Shown: positions 22,391 to 33,999 of the stretch, piece by piece | How positions within the stretch are numbered: position 1 is the first letter of the stretch | Layout: every line of letters starts with the position of its first letter | Assembly (NCBI GenBank): GCA_019914945.1 | Contig: CM034103.1 | Span: forward strand, 6,448,001-6,512,000 | Direction of reading: 5' to 3' | DNA: 64,000 bases | From: Typha latifolia | Taxonomy: Eukaryota; Streptophyta; Magnoliopsida; Poales; Typhaceae | The notes under the pieces: generated by a model | What the model saw: only the letters and a program-made list of their open reading frames with translations | The model's database searches: none | Told to the model about the DNA's origin: nothing | Translations under genes and position numbers: made by a program

Positions 22391-22402
22391 CCTCTCTCTC
22401 TC

Positions 22403-22440
<38 letters not shown>
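22391..22440. repeat. (CT)n microsatellite
   Basis: An almost uninterrupted CT/TC run of about 50 bp. Confidence 0.95.
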
Positions 22441-22444
<4 letters not shown>

Positions 22445-22717
22445 GTTGCCGACAGCTGCCGAGCTCGCCGACCATCCCCCCCTCCGGTAAGCTCTCCTCC
22501 CCTCCTTCCTTTCTCCCTTTTCCTTCCCCTCCTCAGCCTCGTGCTGTGCTGGACCCATGCCGCTACCGTCCCCGCGCTGCGCCGCCGGCCTCGTGTCGCG
22601 CCGCCGCAGCCCCGCAGCCTCGTGGGCGCTTCTCTCCGCCTCACCCTCCTTCCATCGGGAGTGGAAGGAGATGGGGTGGAGGGGTGGGGGTTTAACCCCC
22701 ACCCATTTCCCCCCTTA

Positions 22718-22962
22718 GTGGGCTGCAGACCACTGCAGCCCACTAATATGTTGGGATGGACTGCAGACCGCAGCCCACCAGCCCGGTCTGGGTGGGCTGC
22801 GGGCCGCAGCCCACCTAGACTTGGGTGGGCTGCAGCACCTAGCCTTGGATCCGGGTGGGCTGCAGGCTGTAGTCCATTAGCCCATTGTGGAGTGGGCTGC
22901 AGTCTGCAGCCCACTATTCCAACCTTGGTGGGCTGTGGCTGGGCCCCCAGCCCACCAAGGCC
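22718..22962. repeat. Cluster of GTGGGCTGCAG/CTGCAGCCCAC inverted repeats
   Basis: At least four imperfect hairpins in about 250 bp are built from GTGGGCTGCAG and its complement. The clearest is GTGGGCTGCAG-ACCA-CTGCAGCCCAC at 22718-22743. They lie within the D-type LTR. Confidence 0.8.
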
Positions 22963-24485
22963 CTATTGCTTTGTGGGTTGGGTTTGGGCCTACCCATTGC
23001 CTCTAGCCTAGCCCATTTGGGGCCATTTGGACCCTATAACCCTGTTTATCATTTTCACCTGATTTGATTAGCCTAATCCTCAATTTTGGGATAACATAAG
23101 ATTCCTAGGATACCCTTGACTCGTACCAAACATAAATGTGCTAATAAGATAATTAATTCTATTAGTTCGTTAATGGCTTACTTACGTGAATTAATAGGAT
23201 TTACAACGCGTGAGAAGGATTTTGGGCTTCCGGAGGAGCCGACTAGCTTACGAGTTTTACCATACCGTGGAGACCCCCCAGGCGAGTAGAGTTATACAAA
23301 TCTAGAATAACATAATTACAGTCATTATACCTGTCATGATACTGTAGGAAATGTCGGTATTAATGCATGCAGTTGGTACTCCCTATTATATCTTTTGCAT
23401 ACGTAGTTATTTATAACCTGTTCATCATAGTATTATGAGAATGTTAATGTGACATCAACATTAGTATGATAATGTTTTACATGTGTCCGGTATGGTAACC
23501 ATTGCATAGATGTATGATTGCTGTGAACGTAGAATGTAATGATCATGATGACTATAACATGCTTTATGCACTTATAAACACTGCACCACTTCCACCTATC
23601 ATTAGTAGTCGAATTCTGACTAGGCAGTACCCCTACTCACTCAGCCCAGGGTTAAGGGTAGAGTGTATCTTATATGACCATACTATTAGCGGCCTATACC
23701 TGAGGTCGGAAAGCCTGTGTGGCATTCAGGTAGTTATACTACATAGTTAGGACTAGATTATGATGATAGACGAACATGATTGTGAGGCGGGGATATAACT
23801 CTAGCAGTACCCGACGACGCAGGGGTTAGGGCGTCTGTTGATGAGCCGAGGGCGGTGATGATTTAGAGAGTGTGAGATATGGGCTTACGACCGGGGTCCT
23901 GAGTCTGATGGCCACAAACAACCGGTCACATGTAGTGTCGCCATACACGTGTAGGTGACATTACCGCTAGATGTGTATATATCCCCCCTCGATGTATGAG
24001 ATGATGGATGATTGTTTCTTAAGAGTATTTACCCTATGTGGTGAATAGCTCAGTGAGCGATGATGAGTATGATTATTGCTTTGGTAGACATGAGATGACT
24101 AAACTGCTATTTTATTGCTATGCATAACATGTAAAACCTATGATTGAGATGTATACAAATAAGAGATTGTCTCAAGCTTTATATCTGTGTGAACTTATCA
24201 TAATACGTTTAGGAACTAGCATGTTCCAGGATAGTGATTAGTAATCTTTATCAATTGCATTGACTTAGTAAATTGTGGTAAGTCATTTCAATAAGCATAT
24301 CGTTATCGTTAGCAAATATGGGCATACATTGGATATATACGTGCGATGTCATTATTTTAGATTGTATTGGATATATATCTATGTCCAATGCCTCTTACAC
24401 TTGAACCTTTCTGGCTATATAGACATCTAATATATAACGACTAAGCATGATGTAGTCAGAAAATAATGAATGAATATATTCTGCC

Positions 24486-24663
24486 TCATGGGATGTAGTA
24501 CATTGGATTCGGGAGCTTAAAGGAACGGCTGCTCATGGAGGAACCCAACAAGTCACTCCATTGATCACCAGAGTTCCCATGAATTCTGTAACCATCTGCT
24601 TCTAAATCACACATTTTCTCAGATTTGTACATTATAGCTGGTTTCTCACGATCATTCGATCCC
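24486..24663 (-). CDS. Acid phosphatase exon 3
   Basis: A 178-nt exon with residues 223-280 and TGA at 24488-24486. It completes the Arg222 codon and contains MYKSEK, GNSGDQWSDLLGSSMS and LPNPMYYIP. It lies 5.7 kb from exon 2, yet phase and family sequence match exactly. Confidence 0.92.
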
Positions 24664-27600
24664 CTGGACAAGGTAATAAGTAACAAGCTTAAAAATTAGC
24701 TACAAGAAGCACGAGTGAAAGCATGCTCATCCAATAATATTATTTACAGAAAATCTTAAAGCATTTGCACCGAGTCCTCAAGCAGAAATTGTCAAAATCC
24801 ATAGGTTGGAGAATTTTCTTCCCAATTTCAGTTTACATTTTTCAATTCAATTGAATGTGCTAGAACTGGAGTCAACCAATTCTAAAGCCTACTAACATAA
24901 AATCCTTGAGCAACAACCATATGATAAAGATGGCTAAACACAAAAAATGATCCATGAGAAATTTGATCACGATTGGTCACAAGGATTCTAAGTCTTGCAA
25001 TATAAAAATTTTGTAAGCTAATACATTAAGGTGGCATTCGGATGTAGTATAAATCCTTAATTAATTTAGGTATGCTCATTTCTTAAACTTAAATAAGCTG
25101 GCTTAAACTAATTTAGGCTAATATGGTGTTTGAATGTAAACCAGTATAATGGTGTAATAATTACACTTAGTATGACATAAAAAAGTAATAAATTTGGGGG
25201 ACATTTTGACTTGGAGATAGATGAGCTTCATACTTACATCGAGACATTTAAACGGTATTAGAATAAATTACACTAATGTATGATGGATAAAGTACACAAA
25301 ACAGAAGAAATATAATTAATTTCTTAGTATACTTGGGCATAAAGACAATATTTCTGAAGTCTGTGGATGCTACTACTCATTTTAAAAATGCAAATTATAT
25401 TTGTCAATTAATGGATGAAATGATACAAGAAATAGGTGAAAAAAGAGTAGTTCAAGTAATTACTGATAATAGGGCCAATTATAAAACTGCTAGCTCCAAA
25501 CAGAATAGGTTTTTGGACTTTAACAAGCTCCAAACAAAAGAAAGAAAAAAGAGAAGAACTAACAGCTTTTATTTGACAAGTTTGGAATGCCACGAACAAA
25601 TTCTGTTAGGGTAATTCGCCACACTCAAGAAAGATAAGGTGAGTGATAAGAATTGATATATTTGCCACTAAACCAAAGTTTCGATAAGAATTTCGTAACT
25701 CTTAAACAAGAGCAATTTCTGAACTCATTTTCTGTCTATTCCACTTCTGAAACAAGCCTTTTCAGAGGCCAATTAAATTACATTTCGAAAAAGCTAATAG
25801 ATGGCCACTAAACAACATTAAAGACCAGCACAACACATACTAAGGCAAAAGGAACAAAATAAAAACACAAAAAAGTGTACTAGAAGTAAATATCCGTTAA
25901 ACTTCATTAAATGGCAAGCACACTTATTAGGTCAAATGAATTGAAAAGACACTAAAAAATAAACAAAAATTAAAACTTAATCCATATTCTTTTGGTCCTA
26001 AAATGGGCTGAATTAAGCATGAATGTAACCCAAATTAATTATTCTCACAAATGAGCAAAGTAGTCCTTTTAAGCTTGGTCTCCACTTCCTTCTTTACTGA
26101 GTCTTCTGTACCACTCATTTTCTCTACTAAGAGTTGCTCAAGAGTAGTTTAGATGCCTTGGATTTAGAACGAGTAATTGGCCCAAAACTAGGAGTCAATG
26201 ACCCAACATGAGGCACATCAACTTATAATAAAAAAAATTTATTTATATTGGACGCTTTATAATGCATATTGTATTGATTTAATATTAGAAGATATTACAA
26301 AAGAATCTCAAATTGACATAGTCATACATGAAGGTTAGATGTTGATAAATTTTTTTATATAACCATGATAGATAATTAGTAGTAGGGAGATCATCAGATT
26401 CAGCGTCACTAAATTTGCCACTCATTTTTTAGCATTAGATTTCATCATGTGCTACAAAGATGATATTATGTGAATGTTTCCATCACAGAAGTGTTTTATA
26501 AAATTTAATAATATGAAACCTAAAGATAAAACTTTAAAGAATATAACTCTTAAAAATGCATTTTGAGATGATATTACAATTGCCACCACAGTATTTGAGC
26601 CTTTTATCAAAGTATTACGACTGTGGCAGTGATGACAAGTATGAGATGTGTTTTTTTATACGAGGCAATAGACATAGCAAAAAAATTAATAAAAAAACAT
26701 GGGCCAAAGCTATAAAAAGTGATGGAAGATGATTGATTTCGGATGGAACAAACAACTACATATAAATATACACACTATTAGCAGGCATGTTTTTAAGTTT
26801 TAATTTACTAATTTACTTTTATTTATAAATATTTAAAAATTTGAATGCTTACAAATTTTAATTTTTACAAGGTATTTTCTTAATCCAATATTTCAATTAT
26901 CTACAAGTGTTAATAATGATAGTAAAGTCTTGTTGAGAGTTAAAAAGGTAATCAGCATGTCTGAACCTAATATTTAAAAAGAAATTCTTTGTCATAAAAA
27001 AGTGAGTTATGATTCAATTAAATAATTTTATTATTAACTGTATGCAATAATATATTTTTGATTTCAGATATGAAATATATATTGAAAGCTGGGTAATTCA
27101 ATATTGCTATAGTTATATCTCATAACACTTTATCTGAATGATGGTTTATCTATAAATTGGGGGAGACATCAAATTTGACACCAATAGCAAAAAATATTTT
27201 AAGTCAAACCATGTCTTTATCACAGTGTAAAAGAAATTATAGTAATTTCTCCGTAATCCACATCAAAACACACAACCGATTGATAATAAAAAGATTGAAG
27301 AAGTTAGTTTTTTATTATTATAATGTGAGATTGAGAGAGAGAAATTTAAGACGAAAGGCAAATAATGAACAACTTATTGATTTAAATTATGTTTTTGATA
27401 AAAAAGACCCGTTTACTCTATTGATCAAAGAAATAGAAAACAGATTATTAAATGGTAAAGATAACTCATAGTTAGATGAGATATTAGGGGAGACTACAAT
27501 AAGGGCAACAAGTTATTCGACAGCGAAAGATAGTATACCTACTAGTACTAGTCATAATCGTAAATCTAGTGGTGAGATCGTCCCATCTACATTTGCTGAG

Positions 27601-30600
27601 GAAAATCTAGGAAGCATAAGAATTGAAGACAAAGAAATTAAAGATATATATACATATTAGTAACGTCGTCATTAGAATGTTGCTTCCTATAATTATGGTG
27701 CATCGAATATTTATTATTTGGAGTGATACGATTCGGACTTCACCGACGTCGTCTCGAGCATGGATTCACTTTAGGAGTGTTTTTATTTCATGTTTTAGTG
27801 TTTAATTTCCATTAAACGGTGTTGTGAACATGGTGAAGAGAATGTATTGTGCGTTCGAACGCACTGTGAACGCCTGCATCGCGTTCGCAAATACCGACAG
27901 GCGCGTTCGATCGCGCGTTCGAACGCCTGCATCGCGTTCGCAAATCCAGAAGAGCGAACTCGGTGCATTCGAACGCGATCGGGCGAGTTCGAACGCGGTC
28001 GATGAAAATTGTGTATTTAGGGTTAATTTGAGTTGTTGGTTAGCCTATAAAAGGATGTGGTAGGCAACCAAATTGAGGATTGATTATTGAGATTGAGTTT
28101 TGCCTTACCTCCTTCGTCTTCTTCGCTCCCGTTCTCTCAATCCCCGGCGACGCTGCTTCTAACCTCCCTCGTCCGGCTAATCACTCTAGTCCCTTAGGGG
28201 TGGCCCTTTTCTCCCCATTCGTCCAATCTATCCAACACTTGCCCTAATCCTTCCATCAACCACAACCCTTCCACCATCACTTTTCACCGGTGCCACCACA
28301 TTAACGCCGGTCCACCATCCACCATTACCTAGGATCTCGTGCCTCCATCCACAGATCTAAAATAGAGCATCCTGACGTTCGTCCACTAAACGAACGATAT
28401 CTCGAGATCCCCAACTCTGATTTGTCTGAAACTTGATTTGTTGGAAAGCTCTTTTCCGGTCCTACAATATATCAAAATTTCACATCGATCCGACGGCGGA
28501 ATATTTCGGGATCGTATTTCAAAGTTCCGTGCCAGACCTAGTCCAAATCAAGAATTGGAACAGATCGACCCTTCACCAAAAAGGCGAGATCGTATCAAGT
28601 TGGTATCAGAGCTCCATAGCCAAAGGAGAGATCGTATCATGGAGTCATCATAAAATCTATATGCTAATTATTATCCTCAGTATTCTTAGTATTCTCAAAC
28701 ACAAAATCCGTATATTGGTTATTATCCTCCTCAAACACAAGTCGCATAACAAGATTTATACAATATGACTAGTATGATGGAATTATTTTTTAAAGCATCA
28801 GGTTTTAGGTATCATTATTTTCAAACTTATAGTGATTATGATGATGAAGACCATAGAAATTTACGAGAATCAACTCACTATTCATTAAAGTTTTGAATTT
28901 TGAGTAAGTTAATATATTTTTTAAATTTTTGGGCTTCATATGTAAGTAATTTTATTTTTTATTTTCCTATCATTTTTTCTAATTTTTTAGAAATTTTTTT
29001 GCATTTTTAAATACTATTTAGAATTTTGTGTAATTAAAAAATAGTCTGATCCGATACGAGCAACCAATAGGCATCATTTTTTCGAACTGCCAATATCGAT
29101 CCTGATCGAGATACTGGAAACCTTGAATAGTATACCTCATGGTGCTCACTACATATCTAGGAAACCGTTAGCAAATTTAACTAGGGTTAAGTGCATCAAA
29201 TGATTTAATAGATTTCATGGATTTGTCCAATTTTCATATTAAGTTTATATAGAAGGAAAAAAAAATCATCTCTTTAAATGTTGTTGCTAACACATAGAAA
29301 CTTGATATATTTTCTGGTTAACTAGTTCTATTGTAACATATAGTTTGTTTACAATTGAGTGTAGAAAATCCTGGAAATCTGGATAAATAATGAGAAGACA
29401 TTTTTATGAGGGCATGTTTTTATGCAAATTGTGATTTCAAACTTGTAGATATTCCAAATTAAAAGCAGTTTTATATAAAGACCTGTATTATGATTACAAT
29501 ATCAATTTTAATACTAGAGGAAGAAATGGTAGATGGAAACTAAATACATGAATAAGATGCACTAATATAAGCATCCAAGAAGAAACACATATACCTATCT
29601 GCTTTATATAATATATCAATTATGTTCTTAGTTCAAAATATATACCAGTCATTATATTAAAAGATCACTCATGTCCGCACCAATGAATTTGGTATGCTCA
29701 AATAACTTTTCATTAGATAGTAGAAAGGGCATATGTGGGCATATGCCCAAATCAACTTACTAGGATATTATCTATTTGACTCAACTATTGAAGGTGCTTT
29801 GTGCATGTTGACATAACTATCACTTGATTTATTGTACAATCAATAAAGCAAAATATAACAATCAAAAGGAGGAAATATTTTGTTCAATTTCAGGGTTCAA
29901 AAACCTCACTAAATGATAAATAGTTTATTTCAAATTGGAAGGTCTGTTGGAGAAAAGAATTTCTTCTCTCCAAGATGATGGAGGTCATTTTCTGAAATAA
30001 TTAGTGCCTAGTGGACCAGCAGTAGTAATCCAATTGTCCGTTGGGAATTTTGTTAATTTCATTTAATTCCCTAAAGCAGTTCGAGAGCATCTGCTTCTTT
30101 TGGATAATGATATATAAAGGCTGAGTATTGACTGTCAATTAGAGGCAGAAACATAGTAGTTTTCCAGTCTAGCTGGAACTAAGATAACAAATTGTAACAA
30201 GGCTACAATAAAAATGGCACAAAAATGGTGTCCTATGCAATTAAAGAAAATATAAAGGAAGAAAATGTTTAATTTATATTAGCAAAGAGGTGATTTAGGG
30301 CAACATTTAACTGAAATTCAACAATTAATAAGCATGTGTCGTGCAGTATATAAAATTATTTTCCATATAGAAGTCAAGAGGAATACCTTAGTATAAGCTT
30401 ATCCCAATCCCAAAATCCAACTTTCTTCAAGTTCTCCACAGTAACAGCTTTATGTGCTTCACTTCGTCCTGTCAACAAGAAGACTTTAAAACCCAATGCT
30501 CTAACTTCTTCGTACAGCATCAAGCTGGAAGGGATAGCTGGAGCTATTGCCTTCTCCACCCATTTGTCAAACTCATGCGGGTTGAATACCTTAAGACTGG

Positions 30601-31890
30601 AAGCCAAACAAGTTGAACAATTATATAAGTTTAATATGGGAAATGAAGAAGACTGTTATGCTTATAAGTTATAACAACAAAAGGATGTGCAGAGAAGTCT
30701 GTCTTAAGTTCTACCAGATGTAGTCATAATGTTCTCTAAGTTATCTTTGCACAAAGGAGAAACTCCATAATAATGACAAAAGAGGAGGTAGTTATACCTT
30801 ATAACATTATTCCATTTTTCATTATGAAGAAAAGAAAATAAGCCGTAGCTATACCTTATAACACAAAAGGATGTGCAAAGAAGTCTGTCTTAAGTTCTAC
30901 CAGATATAGTCATAATGTTCTCTAAGTTATCTTTGCACAAAGGAGAAACTCCATAATAATGGCAAAAGAGGAGGTAGTTATACCTTATAACATTATTCAA
31001 TTTTTCATTATGAAGAAAAGAAAATAAGCGTAACATGAAAACACTATCACGAAAAGAGCCTGCTGTTCTTAGGCATTGGAAGTTTCCAATATCTATTTAT
31101 ACTCCATTCCCTTCATAGAAGTTCAAGAAAATGATCAAAGTGAACCCGTAATAGGCATATACACAAATCAACAGAGCTTCAACAAGGAATCCTAATTATC
31201 AACAAAAAATTTCTAACACTGCCAGAATGGCCATTAAGGAATGCGTTGCGCTACTTCGTAAGTGTTCCCAGATCAGCCCCATGGTACTTAAAGTTGAAAA
31301 TTCGGTTTAGCTAGCAGGACATAAATATCAAAAATCCAATCATCGAAATGTAACAAAAGTATCACCATATATCTTATCCAGAGATCATGACTCGTACAAA
31401 TAATTATTGAAGACTATAAAGTATCGAAATCTCACCCATAACCGTGATCAGCATAGTAGGGAAGATTAGAGAGTAAAGTCTCATCCACATCGAAGACCCA
31501 CACATCATTCCCATCCTCTCCAAGCCGTACCGATCGCGCGTATGCCATGGCCTCGTGAGCAACCATCTCCAGATCGAACCGGTACGAAGGGCCGGTCATG
31601 TAATCCTTCATGTAGCCCGCGCAATCCACGGGGATCGTCTTCCACGGCACAAGGTTGTTGGCTTCTCCGGCGAAGCGCCAGCTGGTGCATTTGAGATGGA
31701 GGAGCTCCTCTTCTTTGTTATCCGAGGAGGAGGAAGGGGAGTGAATTGGATCATCTGAGGACAAAGAAGAGGGTAGTTCGAGGACAAGCGGCCTTGGGAG
31801 GAGGTGAGCGTCGAAGGGATCGTGGGACGAGGCGAGGGAGAGGAGAGGAAGGAGAGAGACGAGGAGGAGGATTAGGGAGATGGGTTTCAT
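24486..31890 (-). CDS. HAD-family class IIIB acid phosphatase (vegetative storage protein-like), three exons
   Basis: Joining 31890-31436, 30596-30387 and 24663-24486 gives an open frame of 280 aa. Introns start GT and end AG (donors GG|GTGAG and AG|GTATT; acceptors TTCCAG and GTCCAG). The protein has a hydrophobic signal peptide (about residues 1-22, MKPISLILLLVSLLPLLSLA), so it is probably secreted or vacuolar. It carries all HAD motifs: DVDET with Asp134 and Asp136, FLLTGR with Thr194, Lys235 (MYKSEK), and GDQWSD with Asp255 and Asp259. It ends SFKLPNPMYYIP, as in the family. The predicted reaction is phosphomonoester hydrolysis through an aspartyl-phosphate. Real VSPs can lose the first Asp, but here it is kept. 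The 5.7-kb second intron holds a hAT relic and a solo LTR. Confidence 0.92.
25333..27480 (+). pseudogene. hAT-family transposase relic in the acid phosphatase intron
   Basis: On the strand opposite to the gene, broken frames give the domains of a plant hAT transposase in order. The DUF659-like catalytic part is at 25333-25500 (TIFLKSVDATTHFKNANYI, VVQVITDNRANYKTA). A middle part follows at 26230-26650 (LYWTLYNAYCIDLILEDI-like, TKFATHFLALDF, FEPFIKVLRL). The C-terminal dimerisation region is at 27157-27471 (IAKNILSQTMSLSQCKRNYS, VIHIKTHNRLIIKRLKKLV, YNVRLRERNL). Many stops are present. I could not locate terminal inverted repeats. Confidence 0.8.
27724..28639 (+). mobile_element. Solo LTR, family B, in acid phosphatase intron 2 (TSD TGGAG)
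   Basis: Starts TGATACGATTCGGACTTC and ends GATCGTATCA. TGGAG is present at 27719-27723 and 28640-28644, proving a solo LTR. It contains the GTTCGAACG block (27855-28000) and TATA box TATAAAAGG (28046). Near its 3' end lie an internal GATCGTATCA plus TTGGTATCAGAGCTCC (PBS-like) before the true terminus. Its sense strand is opposite to the host gene. Confidence 0.92.
28645..30386. other. AT-rich intron 2 remainder
   Basis: Non-coding intron sequence of the acid phosphatase gene. I see no further domain or clear repeat. Confidence 0.6.
30387..30596 (-). CDS. Acid phosphatase exon 2
   Basis: A 210-nt exon, 152-222, from LKVFNPHEFDKWVEKAI through FLLTGRSEAHK to WDKLIL-R. Acceptor TTCCAG|T and donor AG|GTATTC. 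Confidence 0.92.
30665..31031. repeat. 186-bp tandem duplication in acid phosphatase intron 1
   Basis: Two direct copies, with AAGGATGTGC at 30681 and 30867, are nearly identical across GTCTGTCTTAAGTTCTACCA, TTATCTTTGCACAAAGGAG and TTCATTATGAAGAAAAG. Few differences suggest a fairly recent local duplication. Confidence 0.9.
31436..31890 (-). CDS. Acid phosphatase exon 1
   Basis: Encodes residues 1-151 and two bases of codon 152, ending YYADHGY-G, then donor GTGAGAT. The ATG at 31890 is chosen because the signal peptide starts there. An in-frame ATG at 31959 would add 23 residues and is less likely. Confidence 0.92.
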
Positions 31891-32165
31891 GGCGAGGATT
31901 TGGATTCTTGAGAGGTGGGGGATCGGAATATAGAGGAAGCTAAGATTGGGGAAATTCATAAGAGAAGGGTTTCCTGAAGCGGAAAGAATGGCCTTTGTTC
32001 GAGAAGAGATGGATTGGATTGGAGTTGAGGTTTTGCTGCTGGAGAATGAGAGATGGGGGTCGGGAGATGGAGTGCCGTGTGAGGAAAGCGATGGGCGGGG
32101 AAGATGCGAGGTGATCGAGGGATGGGGCGTTTTAAATAATTTGAATGAGCTTTCAACCCGGGACT
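31891..32165 (-). promoter_or_regulatory. Acid phosphatase 5' leader and core promoter
   Basis: About 240 bp upstream of the ATG the minus strand has TTATTTAAAACG (near 32142-32130), the best TATA-like element. The intervening GC-rich stretch would be the 5' leader. The exact start of transcription cannot be read. Confidence 0.4.
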
Positions 32166-32960
32166 AGGAGGAGTCGGTCACGTATTAATATCCTCGAGGA
32201 GGAGTGGAGGACTAGTCATTTTGCAGAAAAACTCCCTATTTTATAGTTTTGAATTTAGATTTTGATATTACAATTTCAGTTCCCTCACTTCTATATGAGT
32301 AAACCTTATCTAAGAAAAAAAGAAGCTACTCTTACCCCATGTTATGGACTGTTCTTGGAAACCGGCTCACGGACGGGTGCAATGCTATTCGGTGTGGTGG
32401 ATCGGCTAGAGGTCATAGACGTGGGTAATGAAGTTAGGAAAGATTTGGGATATTATAAGGTAGTGCAAAAAGGTGGTAATGGCAAGTATTAGTGGAGGAG
32501 AGATGAAGGATGAGTTTTAAACTTTGATAATACCATTATAACGGTAGTGAGGAGGAACTCTGGATGGGTCATTGTTGCAGGTCTTTAATGGAGTCCAAGA
32601 CGTGGTGTGTGGTTCATAGTTTAGAGGGTAGAGAGAAGGGTTTAGGGTGAGAAAGGGGTGGTGGAAGAGTACAATAGGGCCGAGAAGGAGATAGTGGTAG
32701 TAATAAAGATGTGTGGCTTGCTGGTGGCAGATTATAGGGCGAATCTTTTCAGAGATTTATTTATGGATCAATAGTTGTTGCAGGTCTTTAATGTCCAGGA
32801 TGTGATAGAGATGTGACTAATGGTTTGAGGGTAAGGAGGGTCTAAGGTGAGAGAGGGGTGGTGGAAGAGTGTAGTGAGGCTAGGAAGGAGATAGTGGCAG
32901 CAATGGCAAAGTGTGGCTAGCTGGTGACAAATTCTAGGGCAGATGTTCGGGGTACTTTAG
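32166..32960. repeat. Spacer with a roughly 203-bp degenerate tandem duplication
   Basis: TTGTTGCAGGTCTTTAATG occurs at about 32572 and 32775. The following 180 bp are repeated imperfectly (GGGGTGGTGGAAGAGT, AAGGAGATAGTGG, TGTGGCTNGCTGGTG). No coding potential is supported. Confidence 0.7.
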
Positions 32961-33169
32961 ACAATCTACTAGTTCGAACCAAGTAAAATTTGGATATGTT
33001 GTAGCTTTGGAATATAGCTTTCCAATGAATCCAATATCTCAAGATTTGGATGGCTAGAATTAGGAGACATCATTAGTCGGAGGTCAAGGAGCATGGGATA
33101 GATAGGTTGAATGGAAGATAGTGAAATTGGCCAGATTGTGGATAACTCCAGGTAATGGCTAAACATGAT

Positions 33170-33213
<44 letters not shown>

Positions 33214-33340
33214 AGATGGAAAAGGTGGTCGGTGCCCAAAGAGGATGGGAAATAATGACTTGTGGCTAGGGTTGAAGCAGTTGGGGGAGAAGCCTAGGTC
33301 GAAGAGGGAGGAAGGGAGATAGGAAAACTTAATCAATTAG
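32961..33340 (-). mobile_element. Divergent LTR fragment (B/E-like 3' part)
   Basis: The block ATATGTTGTAGC...TAGCTTTCCAA...TCAAGATTTGG follows the same order as the inner part of the B LTRs (for example 61330-61410: ATATGTTGTAGCCCTCG, AGCTTTCCAACAAATC, ATATCGAGATATCG). Ends are not preserved. It contains the (GA)n run. Confidence 0.4.
33171..33211. repeat. (GA)n microsatellite
   Basis: A run of about 40 bp of GA dinucleotides. Confidence 0.95.
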
Positions 33341-33659
33341 TCAAAATATGCTTAATTCAAGTTGACCTCACATTATATATTGGAGGCTAACTGGTTAAGC
33401 TAAGGTCATAGAGGGATATGATTTTGAATGCCCATGGAGAAACTACAAGGTGTTTAAATCATGCCTAATAACTTATGATGCTATACAAATAAAATTGGTC
33501 AATTGTTCAAGTTCGCTCGTGATCAACATATTTTACTTATAAAATACCTTTCAAGTTTTTATTTGACTTTCATCATGTCCCACAAGACACACCAATCCTT
33601 CGAGAAGTAACGGATGGACAAGTGGATCAATATTTGTTTATGAAAAATTTAAGCTGGAG
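33341..33659. other. Spacer, nothing recognised
   Basis: AT-rich. The last part may be the decayed start of the fragment at 33660. Confidence 0.4.
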
Positions 33660-33998
33660 TTGAAGGTAGTGGAAACTACTGTAATTTTTGAATTACCTTT
33701 GAATGGTGAAAAGATAGTTTTCGACATAAGTAATCCAAAGGGCGAAAAAGTAAGTGACAAAGTCTATGACATTCATTTTGTAAAGAGACATTTCATTTAT
33801 GGAACAACAATAATGAGAAGGCAAATGGAGGCTATGCTGGAGAAGTCGCCCTTGGATGATGAAGAGAGCATCCTTGATTTTGTTAAAGTGTACTTTTTGC
33901 ATATATTTGATACTATTTTCTTTCAGCATAATAATTTTACTTACCTCTTAGTGTTACGAACCGACCTAGAAGATGAGTCAAATCATATTGGGCTCTAG
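33660..33998 (+). pseudogene. Plant mobile domain/DUF1985-like fragment (uncertain)
   Basis: An open frame of 112 codons with no start of its own. The run ELPLNGEKIVFD, RRQMEAMLEKSPLDDEESI, DFVKVYFLHIFDTIFF resembles in order the 'aminotransferase-like plant mobile domain' or DUF1985 proteins carried by some MULEs and retroelements. A second scrap with the same layout lies at 43639-44210 (MLITGLPIEIDDNE, DFVHFFILFIFNSIFF). Family assignment is from memory of the pattern. Confidence 0.35.
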
Positions 33999-33999
33999 G

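Larger units (their letters stand above)
22177..24250 (+). mobile_element. D-type long LTR fragment
   Basis: Starts TGTAACACCCCAAAATAT, the typical start of long plant LTRs. A pyrimidine-rich/(TC)n part follows, then a GC-rich inverted-repeat cluster and a long non-coding AT-rich tail. The section near 23260 (CCGTGGAGACCCCC) parallels the GAGACCCCGTGGACC block of the D LTRs at 48637-56454. The right end could not be found, so the end given is approximate. No TSD was identified. Confidence 0.5.

Noticed and set aside
22088..23011. A 307-codon open frame overlapping the CT tract
   Set aside because: Low-complexity Ser/Leu/Pro translation of a microsatellite and GC-rich inverted repeats inside a D-type LTR. 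No domain or promoter support.
31505..32167. Plus-strand open frames opposite acid phosphatase exon 1
   Set aside because: Shadows of the GC-rich exon and leader. No domain.
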